NCBI GenBank assembly: GCA_046484845.1
Contig: JAWOIB010000181.1
Coordinates: 1 to 13,442 of the forward strand
Length of the DNA stretch: 13,442 nucleotides
DNA from: DSBX01 sp046484845
Lineage (GTDB): Bacteria; Hydrothermota; Tepidihabitantia; Tepidihabitantales; Tepidihabitantaceae
Direction: 5' to 3'
Part shown: one piece after another, positions 6,487-12,469 of the stretch
How positions within the stretch are numbered: the stretch's first letter is position 1
Layout of the letters: each line of letters opens with the position of its first letter
Position numbers and translations under genes: made by a program
Notes under the pieces: generated by a model
What the model saw: the letters and a program-made list of their open reading frames with translations, nothing else
Database searches by the model: none
What the model was told of the DNA's origin: nothing

Positions 6487-6506
6487 GAACGGTGAGGAGG
6501 TACTGG

Positions 6507-8285
6507 ATGGGAACAACCGGACCGGAGACGGCTCTTGTGGCACAACTCGAGGCCGGTCATGAAGTCGACCGCCTGCTCCAGTTGCTGGCCGACAACCCGG
6601 ACGAAACCATCGGCTGGGAGGCGGCCGAGGCGCTGGCCCGGCTCGGGGATGCCCGGGCCATATCCCCGCTGCTTGCGAGTCTTGACCACGCACGCGCCCC
6701 GACGCGCCAGCATGCCGCCCGGCTGCTGGGTGAATTCCGGGCGGTGCCCGCGGTCCGCCCGCTCATCGAGCGGCTCGCTGACCGGGACCGGTATGTCAGG
6801 GCCGCCGCCGCCCTGGCGCTCGGCCAGGTCGGAACGCCGGAAGTCCTCGAACCGCTGACCGCAGCGCTGACTGACAAGGAATCCTGCGTCAGAATCAAGG
6901 CTGCCGAAGCGTTGCGCCTGCTGGGCGACGGCCGGGCGGCACCCGCGCTGACCGGCGCGCTCAAGGACGATGACGCCCGCGTGCGCGAAGCCGCAGGGCT
7001 GGCGCTGGCGGAACTGGTGCCGGCCGCGGCAGCGGACAAGAACCCGCCGGCCCCTGAGCATGACATCGAATGGTACTTCTCGCTCGAGCCCTCAGCACCC
7101 GACGACAGCCAGCCGGCGGAGCCCGGTGACGAACCGCACCCGGGTTTGCCCTCTGAACCTGCGGCAGACCGGGCCGACGGCCTGATCAGGACCCTCACCG
7201 CCGGGGACTGCTGCGCCCGTCTCATTGCGGCCGAGCAGCTCGCCCGGGAGGGCGAACTGCGGGCCATCGAACCGATGATCAGGAGTTTCGCCGGCTGCGA
7301 TGCCGCCTACCGGGAAAAGGTGGCAGCCCTGCTCGCCGGGATGGGCAGGATCGCGCACCTCGCGCTCGTCCAGGCGCTGAGCGACCGCGACCCTGACATC
7401 CGCGTGGGCGCGGCGGTCGCGTTGGGCGTTGCCGGCGTCGAGCTCGCCGCCGAACCGCTGCTCCGGGCCGCGGGAGACCGGGACGCCCGGGTGCGGACCG
7501 CTGCCATCATCGCGCTTCCCCGGATGAAACCCGCCGCCTTCGCGCCGGTCGGCGCCCCGGACGCGTTCGGGACGCTGGTCGCCGCGCTCGACGACCGGGA
7601 CCCGCTCGTCCGCCGCAGTGCCGCCGAAGCGCTCGAACACATCTCCTGGCAGCCCGCTGACCCGGGCGAGCAGGCCCGGTACCAGGTTGCGCTCGGGTGC
7701 TGGGAAGCCGCCGCCGCGCTCGGCGAGCCGGCGCTGCCGGCGCTGGCGGCCGCGCTTCGCTTCACCGACGTGGACGCGCGCGGGCAGGCCGCCCGGACGC
7801 TGGTCAGTATTGGCCCGGGTGCGGCCGGGCTACTGCTTGCCGAACTGGCCGGCCCGAGCGCCCTCGCCCGGACGATGGCCGCCTGGGCGCTGGGCGAGCT
7901 CCGGTCGGCAGACGCGGAAGCGAAACTGGTCGCGGCCCTCGAGGACCCGGACCCGGAGGTTCGTGAGGCCGCGCTGGTCGCGCTCGACAAGCTCGAGGCC
8001 ACGGACCGTTTCGACCGCCTCACCGCGCGCCTGACCGATGCGACTGACTTCGTCCGGGTAACCGCGGTGGAGGTCGTCGGGCATCTCGGCAACGGCCGGG
8101 CAGCCGAGGCCATCATCGGCCGGCTCGGCGACGAATCGCCGGACGTGCGCCGGGTGGCGGCCGAAACCCTGCGCGGGCTGCGCGACCCGCGGGCCATCCG
8201 GTCCCTGCTGCGCGCGCTCAACGATGTCGACCACGGGGTCCGCTACGCCGCGGCGGAAGCGCTCGAAGTCCTCAACCGGGTCTGA
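6507..8285 (+). CDS. HEAT-repeat (PBS lyase HEAT-like) protein
   Basis: Protein of 592 residues made almost wholly of about 12-13 alpha-helical HEAT-like repeats. The recurrent pattern has a VR..AA.ALG core followed by an .AI.PL...L.D segment, for example RDRYVRAAAALALGQVG and PDVRRVAAETLRGLRDPRAI. An N-terminal block (about 20-171) is separated from a C-terminal block (about 222-592) by an acidic Pro-rich linker at 172-221. Within the second block a variant module near ISWQPADPGEQARY, with GCWEAAAALGEPALPAL, is a pattern I recognise from other bacterial and archaeal HEAT proteins. There is no signal peptide, membrane segment or catalytic domain, so it is probably a cytosolic protein-binding scaffold; a phycobilin lyase role is not implied. 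ATG 6507 is chosen because GAGGAGG (6494-6500) precedes it by 6 bases and the promoter lies inside the longer open frame that begins at 6282. It ends in a shared inverted repeat with the convergent HD gene. Confidence 0.88.
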   Translation: MGTTGPETALVAQLEAGHEVDRLLQLLADNPDETIGWEAAEALARLGDARAISPLLASLDHARAPTRQHAARLLGEFRAVPAVRPLIERLADRDRYVRAAAALALGQVGTPEVLEPLTAALTDKESCVRIKAAEALRLLGDGRAAPALTGALKDDDARVREAAGLALAELVPAAAADKNPPAPEHDIEWYFSLEPSAPDDSQPAEPGDEPHPGLPSEPAADRADGLIRTLTAGDCCARLIAAEQLAREGELRAIEPMIRSFAGCDAAYREKVAALLAGMGRIAHLALVQALSDRDPDIRVGAAVALGVAGVELAAEPLLRAAGDRDARVRTAAIIALPRMKPAAFAPVGAPDAFGTLVAALDDRDPLVRRSAAEALEHISWQPADPGEQARYQVALGCWEAAAALGEPALPALAAALRFTDVDARGQAARTLVSIGPGAAGLLLAELAGPSALARTMAAWALGELRSADAEAKLVAALEDPDPEVREAALVALDKLEATDRFDRLTARLTDATDFVRVTAVEVVGHLGNGRAAEAIIGRLGDESPDVRRVAAETLRGLRDPRAIRSLLRALNDVDHGVRYAAAEALEVLNRV

Positions 8286-8314
8286 CCGGACCCGGCTCTT
8301 CGTCTCTCCGGTCA
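8283..8314. terminator. Inverted repeat at convergent gene ends, possible bidirectional terminator
   Basis: TGACCGGA (8283-8290) and TCCGGTCA (8307-8314) are perfect 8-base complements around a 16-base loop. The outer three bases of the left arm are the TGA stop of the HEAT gene, and those of the right arm are the reverse complement of the TGA stop of the HD gene. No T-run follows on either side, so factor-independent termination is unproven. Confidence 0.4.
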
Positions 8315-8923
8315 GTCGCCGGCCGGTCGGTCGTAGAACTCCTCCTCGGCCCCGACCTCCCATTCGTCCTCGATGATGTGCATCGTCCAGTAGTCCGCCC
8401 AGTGCAACAGCAGGGTCAGCGGCTCCTCGCGCAACCCGACGCACTTATTATCGTCGATGTACTGCCCGTCGTGGTACACGATCGCCTGCGACTCGGAATC
8501 GGTCAGCGGGATGTACTTCGAGACCAGGTACAGGCTCCGCACCGCCACGCCCATGTACACCAGCTCCGGGTTGATGGTGTAGTTGATGCCGCGCTTCTCG
8601 CGCTCCCACTCGTTCTCGTTGGGCAGGTACTGCGGACGGCCCGGCATCCCGACCTTGCCCGCGTCGTGGAACAGCCCGACGATGACGCAGCTCTCCTCGG
8701 AGATTTCCGGCGCCAGGCTCGCGCGCAGCCCGAGCAGGGTCTCGGTCACCCCGACCGAATGCGCCAGCAGCCCGCCCGGCTCGTTCAGGTGGAAGCGGGT
8801 GCTGGCCGGGCTGGTCAGCCAGGACGTATCCCGCTCCATCATCGTCACGAACTCCAGGAACGGCCCGCGCCGCTCCTGCACCTTCCGCTTCAGCTCCTCG
8901 TACCGCTTGTGCAACTCCTGCAT
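8312..8923 (-). CDS. HD-domain phosphohydrolase
   Basis: Protein of 203 residues with the metal-binding pattern of the HD superfamily: His55 in LLAHSVGV, the His86-Asp87 pair in GLFHDAGKVG, His151 in YHDGQ and Asp177 in LLHWADYW. Members hydrolyse phosphate mono- and diesters of nucleotides and signalling molecules in the cytosol; the substrate here cannot be told. The charged N-terminal 20 residues look helical, and the acidic C-terminus (DEWEVGAEEEFYD) is short. No GGDEF, response-regulator or HD-GYP sequence is present, so a cyclic-di-GMP role is not supported. The start is ATG 8923, with GGGAGGAG (8927-8934) at good spacing. It lies 13 bases after the stop of the TlpA-like gene, so both probably share the promoter at 10377-10405. 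Its stop forms part of the inverted repeat with the HEAT gene. Confidence 0.87.
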   Translation of the reverse strand: MQELHKRYEELKRKVQERRGPFLEFVTMMERDTSWLTSPASTRFHLNEPGGLLAHSVGVTETLLGLRASLAPEISEESCVIVGLFHDAGKVGMPGRPQYLPNENEWEREKRGINYTINPELVYMGVAVRSLYLVSKYIPLTDSESQAIVYHDGQYIDDNKCVGLREEPLTLLLHWADYWTMHIIEDEWEVGAEEEFYDRPAGD

Positions 8924-8936
8924 CGTCTCCTCCCGG

Positions 8937-10346
8937 TCAATCGCCGAGCGCCCGGTCGAGCACCGCGGCCAGCTCCGCGACCATCTCCTGCGAATACCCC
9001 CGGTGAATGTGGGCGACCCGGCCCTCCCGGTCCACCACCACGACCGCCGGGAAGCCCGCCAGCCGGTAGTCCTGATCGGTCTGCCGTGACATCAGCGTCG
9101 GGTAGCTGAGCTCCAGTTCCCGGGCCGCGAACCGGGCATCATCCGGGTCATCGTCCACGTACACTCCGAACACCGCCACTGCCCGGTCCCGGTAGCGCCG
9201 GGCCAGCTCCTCGACCTGCGGCAGGGCCCTGATGCACCAGCCGCAGCGCCGGTACCAGAAATCCAGCACCACCACCCGGCCCCGGTAGTCGGCCAGCCGG
9301 TAGGTCTGCCCGTCGAGGTCGGTCAGCTCCCAGCCCGGCGCCGGCTCGCCGATGAGCGCGTCTTCCTCGCGCCCCGCCGCGAGCAGGCGCCCGGTCACGC
9401 GCTGCCGCCAGGCGATTTCGCTGTCCGCGTGCCCGACCAGCTCCGGCAGGGTCAGCCCGGCCCGGGCCCGCGCCAGCGCCGAATCCGCCGCGGCGCACAG
9501 CTCGGCCGCCCGGCCCGGCTCCATCTCGGCCCGGTCGGTCAGCGAATCCCATTCCGCGAACGCCGCGAACCAGACCCCGGTCTCGGTCGCGAACCGGTCC
9601 AGCTCCTCCGCGTCCAGCTCCCGGATCGTGTCGAGCACCGTCGTCATCACCCACCGTCCGGCCGCGTGGCTCCCCTCCCTGGAAACCAGCTCCTTGTGCA
9701 CCAGCAGGCCGAGCGCGGTGTCGAACAGCACCGTCGCCCCGAACTCCGCCTCCAGCACCCTCGTCCTGAGCCCGGTCTCGAGCTGGCGCAGAACCAGCAG
9801 GTGGTCGTCGAACGGGGCCATCCCCACGGCCGAGAACTCCATCACCGCGTAACCGGACGGGTCCGGCGCGGTCCAGCCCCGGGCCGCTTCGCGGGCGCCG
9901 GTCGGCAGCGGGGTCAACAGCGCCGCCACATCCTGCGCCTTCAGGGTCCGGTTGCGCTCGTACCGCCCGTCCGGCCCCACATCCGCGTACGCCAGCATCG
10001 TCCGGGCCGGCGCCTCCTGCCCGGTCGGGAACCGCTGCTCGCTCTCGGTCACGAAAAGGACCAGCCGCCAGTTGCCGCCCGGGCTTTCGTTCACCACCAG
10101 CAGCCGCACCATCCGGTCCAGGGTCCCGATGACGCTGTCGCCCTCCTGCCGCTCTCCCCGGGTCCGGTACACCAGCTCCTGGCCCACCTCGAACCGGTAG
10201 GCGGGCACGAACGGCTGGCCCGGCGCCAGCATTTCGCGGCCGGCCAGCACCGGCTCCAACGTCGGCGGGCGGGCGGGCGCGAATGTCAGCAGCCCGGCCG
10301 CGACGCAGGCCAGGACCGCCGTCGACAGAAACTTGCGGGTAGTCAT
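8937..10346 (-). CDS. Exported TlpA-like protein with C-terminal thioredoxin-fold domain
   Basis: Protein of 469 residues. The N-terminus (MTTRKFLSTAVLACVAAGLLTFAPA) is a Sec-type signal peptide, so it acts outside the cytoplasm. Residues about 45-330 contain a beta-rich region starting RFEVGQELVYR and a helical stretch rich in Ala/Glu; I recognise no named domain there. Residues about 333-469 are an AhpC/TSA-TlpA domain: GEPAPGWELTDLDGQ, DFWYRRCGWCIRALP with the redox pair Cys368 and Cys371 (CGWC), a VYVDDDPDD segment, and FPAVVVVDREG with the cis-Pro position. It probably reduces or exchanges disulfides of exported proteins. AGGAGG (10352-10357) is 2 bases from ATG 10349 and 5 from ATG 10346, so the second is preferred. 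The open frame runs further upstream to 10910, but that stretch lies beyond the promoter. It is probably co-transcribed with the HD gene. Confidence 0.88.
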   Translation of the reverse strand: MTTRKFLSTAVLACVAAGLLTFAPARPPTLEPVLAGREMLAPGQPFVPAYRFEVGQELVYRTRGERQEGDSVIGTLDRMVRLLVVNESPGGNWRLVLFVTESEQRFPTGQEAPARTMLAYADVGPDGRYERNRTLKAQDVAALLTPLPTGAREAARGWTAPDPSGYAVMEFSAVGMAPFDDHLLVLRQLETGLRTRVLEAEFGATVLFDTALGLLVHKELVSREGSHAAGRWVMTTVLDTIRELDAEELDRFATETGVWFAAFAEWDSLTDRAEMEPGRAAELCAAADSALARARAGLTLPELVGHADSEIAWRQRVTGRLLAAGREEDALIGEPAPGWELTDLDGQTYRLADYRGRVVVLDFWYRRCGWCIRALPQVEELARRYRDRAVAVFGVYVDDDPDDARFAARELELSYPTLMSRQTDQDYRLAGFPAVVVVDREGRVAHIHRGYSQEMVAELAAVLDRALGD

Positions 10347-10376
10347 CATTGCCTCCTGGTAAGCGCTTCCGGAACG

Positions 10377-10405
10377 ACTATGCCCGAGCCTCCCCCCGGT
10401 GTCAA
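10377..10405 (-). promoter_or_regulatory. Sigma70-type promoter for the TlpA-like and HD genes
   Basis: On the minus strand a perfect TTGACA (10400-10405) is followed after 17 bases by CATAGT (10377-10382, 4 of 6 matches to -10). Transcription should start near 10370, giving a leader of about 25 bases that includes the palindrome AAGCGCTT (10361-10368) just before the AGGAGG ribosome site. Confidence 0.6.
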
Positions 10406-10525
10406 GCAACTCCCGCCCCGAGCGAAGCTTCCCCATTCCCGGGCATGACCGCAGGAAAAGCCCCTCTCGCGGGTCAAACACTCTGAATGTCGAAAGCCCG
10501 CAATCGCTTTCACCCCGGGCTCCCG

Positions 10526-10537
10526 CCGGGCGCCCGG
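10526..10537. repeat. 12-base perfect palindrome at the ribosome site of the secreted protein gene
   Basis: CCGGGCGCCCGG is its own reverse complement and overlaps the first two bases of GGAAGGAG (10536-10543), the ribosome site for ATG 10549. CCGGGC at 10515-10520 can pair with the same right half (GCCCGG, 10532-10537), so alternative hairpins are possible. The bases from 10406 to 10525 show no other convincing element; I found no clear promoter for the rightward gene there. Confidence 0.3.
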
Positions 10538-10548
10538 AAGGAGTCATG

Positions 10549-11415
10549 ATGAAACACCTGGTACTGCTGACCGTGCTGCTCCTGCTGTCCGTATCGCCGG
10601 CCGCTGCCTCCAGCCCGGTCGCATCAGCGCCGACGACCGCGGCCCCGGTCGAGGACGCCGCCGGCCCCAACGACCCGGCCGGTCCGCCGGACCAGGGCCG
10701 TTCCGACACCGAACCTGCGGCCCGGCCCCGGCCGCCCACCGCGGACCGGGCGGAACCCGGCCCGGCCCCGGCCCGGAACGACGAGCGGCCGGCCCGCCGG
10801 GAAGCGCCCGCGGCTGTCGCCGCCCCGGTCCTGTCCACCAGCGCCCAGTCCCGGCCTCCGGCCTCCTCCGGCCGGACCCCGAGAGGCGAACCGACCCCGC
10901 CCCCGTCCATCCAGCACGGCCCCCGGCGCGGCCGCGGCGGCTGGCGTCCGCCGCCCGCCCCACCCCGCGGCCGACGCGGCCAGTGGCGTCGCGACCGCTA
11001 CGTCCGGTTCGGCTCCTGGCGGTTCCTCTTCTTCTGCGGCCCGGTCATCTACCACCCGCCGCGCACCACCCATGTCGTGCGCCTGCCGCGCCGCACCGGC
11101 GTGTACGTCCGGCAGACCGGCGACGACGAAATTGGCCGCGCCTTCGCCAGCTCGGTGCGCGAGCGGCTCCGGACCTCCGGGCTCAAGGTCGCGCACACCG
11201 ACGCCGACGCCGGGCTCGAACTCTACATCGTCAGCATGGAAGAAGACCCGGAAGACCCGGGCTGGGGCTCGGCCATCTCGGTCTCCTACATCAGCCACCC
11301 CGGCCACCGGTTCATCACCGCTCAGCTTGTCGACGCCGGCTACGAACAACTGGACGACCTCGCGGACATGGTCGTCTCGTACACCGGGGACCTTACCGCG
11401 AACTACTGGCGCTGA
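10549..11415 (+). CDS. Exported Pro/Ala-rich protein with C-terminal domain of unknown function
   Basis: Protein of 288 residues that I do not recognise. A clear signal peptide (MKHLVLLTVLLLLSVSPAAA) has an AxA-type cleavage site near residue 20. Residues about 21-148 are low complexity, rich in Pro, Ala, Gly and Arg, and turn strongly basic toward the end (HGPRRGRGG, PRGRRGQWRR). After a hydrophobic aromatic patch (RFLFFCGPVIYHPP), residues about 175-288 look like a compact alpha/beta domain: GVYVRQTGDDEIGRAFASSV, a LELYIVSMEED strand and DDLADMVVSYTGDLTANYWR at the end. This resembles periplasmic or lipoprotein-type domains that bind envelope partners, but there is no lipobox and no motif I can name. 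The start is the second codon of ATGATG, 5 bases after GGAAGGAG. It is divergent from the TlpA-like gene, which is also exported. Confidence 0.75.
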   Translation: MKHLVLLTVLLLLSVSPAAASSPVASAPTTAAPVEDAAGPNDPAGPPDQGRSDTEPAARPRPPTADRAEPGPAPARNDERPARREAPAAVAAPVLSTSAQSRPPASSGRTPRGEPTPPPSIQHGPRRGRGGWRPPPAPPRGRRGQWRRDRYVRFGSWRFLFFCGPVIYHPPRTTHVVRLPRRTGVYVRQTGDDEIGRAFASSVRERLRTSGLKVAHTDADAGLELYIVSMEEDPEDPGWGSAISVSYISHPGHRFITAQLVDAGYEQLDDLADMVVSYTGDLTANYWR

Positions 11416-11429
11416 CCCGGTCGGGTGGC

Positions 11430-11457
11430 TTGACTCGCCCGCGGCCGCGCCTACCAT
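11430..11457 (+). promoter_or_regulatory. Promoter of the exonuclease gene, leaderless geometry
   Basis: TTGACT (11430-11435, 5 of 6) is separated by 16 bases from TACCAT (11452-11457, 4 of 6). The expected transcription start is 11464-11465, at the A of ATG 11465. There is no Shine-Dalgarno site in the 7 bases between the -10 and the start codon, so the mRNA is probably leaderless. Confidence 0.55.
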
Positions 11458-11464
11458 TCGGGCG

Positions 11465-11974
11465 ATGCCGCCCCAACCCGGCGAGCCCTGCCGTGCCTAC
11501 CTCGACATCGAGACCACCGGCCTCGACCGCCGCCGCCACGAACTCACCGTCGTCGGCATCTGCCTCGAACACGACGGCCGGCAGGAACTCGTCCAGCTCC
11601 ACGATGGCTCGCTCACCGCGAGACGCCTCCTCGCCGCACTGCCCCCGGCCTGCCGTCTCTACTCCTACAACGGTGCCCGGTTCGACCTGCCCTTCATCGC
11701 CGCCCGGCTCGGCATCGACCTCGCCCGCGCGTTTCCGCACCGCGACCTGATGCACGACTGCTGGCGTCACGACCTCCGGGGCGGGCTCAAGGCGGTCGAG
11801 GTCCGGCTCGGCATCGGCCGCGAGACTGCCGGGCTCGACGGCGCGGCCGCGGTCTCGCTCTGGCGCGACTACCGGCTGAACGGCAACCACGACGCGCTCC
11901 GGCTCCTCCTCCGCTACAACGCCGAGGACATCACCAACCTCGTGCTCATCCGGCGGAAGCTCGGGGTCCGCTAG
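11465..11974 (+). CDS. RNase H-fold 3'-5' exonuclease-like protein (YprB / RNase_H_2 type)
   Basis: Protein of 169 residues comprising one DEDD-type exonuclease domain. Exo I is AYLDIETTGL with Asp14 and Glu16; Exo II is YSYNGARFDLPFI at 66-78 with Asn69 and Asp74; Exo III is YNAEDITNL at 151-159 with Asp155. The DLMHDCWRHDLRGGLKAVE segment between them is typical of the YprB ribonuclease-H-like group. With Tyr151 four residues before Asp155 it fits the DEDDy class. The family is predicted to trim nucleic acid 3' ends in the cytosol using two metal ions. No helicase or zinc part is attached, unlike some relatives. ATG 11465 directly follows a -10 element and fits the family N-terminus, although the frame is open much further upstream. 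It is followed by the ArsC-like gene after 51 bases that contain a separate promoter. Confidence 0.88.
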   Translation: MPPQPGEPCRAYLDIETTGLDRRRHELTVVGICLEHDGRQELVQLHDGSLTARRLLAALPPACRLYSYNGARFDLPFIAARLGIDLARAFPHRDLMHDCWRHDLRGGLKAVEVRLGIGRETAGLDGAAAVSLWRDYRLNGNHDALRLLLRYNAEDITNLVLIRRKLGVR

Positions 11975-11991
11975 CCCGGCGCGGAAACCGC

Positions 11992-12020
11992 TTGCGGACG
12001 CCCGGGCGTTCAACTACCAT
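11992..12020 (+). promoter_or_regulatory. Promoter of the ArsC-like gene, leaderless geometry
   Basis: TTGCGG (11992-11997, only 3 of 6) lies 17 bases before TACCAT (12015-12020, 4 of 6). The -10 ends 5 bases before ATG 12026, so transcription should begin at or within a base or two of the start codon. The CTACCAT string is identical to the one before the exonuclease gene. No Shine-Dalgarno site is visible. Confidence 0.45.
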
Positions 12021-12025
12021 ATCCC

Positions 12026-12457
12026 ATGGCAACGCGCATCATCTTCGCCTGCGTCGGCAACTCCTGCCGCAGCCAGATGGCCGAGGCCTTCTGCCGCGAG
12101 ATGGGCCGTGACGTCGAATGTGCCTCGGCCGGCTCCAGCCCCGCGACCCGGGTCCAGCCCGACACCATCACGGTGCTCAAAGAAGACGGCATCGACATCG
12201 CCGGGGCCCGGCCCAAAGGCTTCCCGGACCTGCCCGACCTCCGCTTCGACTACCTCGTCACGATGGGCTGCGAAGTCGCCTGCCCGTTCCTGCCCGGGGC
12301 GAAGCGGGTGGACTGGGACATCCCGGACCCCTACGGCCGGGGCATCGACGAATACCGCCGGGTGCGGGACATCATCCGCCACCACGTGCGGGACCTGCTC
12401 GAATCGCTGGACCTGCTCCGGCACCGGCCGGACGACGACCACCAGCCGCTCGCCTGA
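12026..12457 (+). CDS. arsC: ArsC / low-molecular-weight phosphatase-type protein, probable arsenate reductase
   Basis: Protein of 143 residues of the low-molecular-weight protein tyrosine phosphatase fold. The P-loop CVGNSCRS gives the CX5R signature with nucleophile Cys9 and Arg15, and the DP loop PDPYG at 100-104 supplies Asp101. Cys82 and Cys86 in TMGCEVACPFLPG lie where thioredoxin-coupled ArsC carries its resolving pair, which favours arsenate reductase (arsenate to arsenite) over tyrosine phosphatase. The spacing is C-X3-C rather than the C-X6-C of Bacillus and Staphylococcus ArsC, resembling another branch of the family. No ArsR regulator or arsenite pump is in the window, so an arsenic role rests on the protein alone. 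The start ATG 12026 follows a -10 element without a ribosome site. The nitroreductase begins 12 bases after its stop and is probably co-transcribed. Confidence 0.8.
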   Translation: MATRIIFACVGNSCRSQMAEAFCREMGRDVECASAGSSPATRVQPDTITVLKEDGIDIAGARPKGFPDLPDLRFDYLVTMGCEVACPFLPGAKRVDWDIPDPYGRGIDEYRRVRDIIRHHVRDLLESLDLLRHRPDDDHQPLA

Positions 12458-12469
12458 GCGCGACCGCCG

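Noticed and set aside
6282..6506. Upstream extension of the HEAT-repeat frame
   Set aside because: The promoter, leader ORF and hairpin lie inside it, the extension has no domain similarity, and ATG 6507 has an ideal ribosome site.
10296..10346. Lipoprotein signal (AVLAC) in the TlpA-like protein
   Set aside because: The residue before AC is Leu and the one before that Val, a poor lipobox. The hydrophobic stretch continues past the Cys, so a Sec signal peptide fits better.
10399..10548. N-terminal extension of the secreted protein frame
   Set aside because: It would bury the signal peptide that starts at ATG 10549, which has a good ribosome site.
10347..10910. N-terminal extension of the TlpA-like frame
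   Set aside because: It would place about 190 Gly/Arg-rich residues before a clear signal peptide and runs through the promoter at 10377-10405 and antisense to the secreted protein gene.
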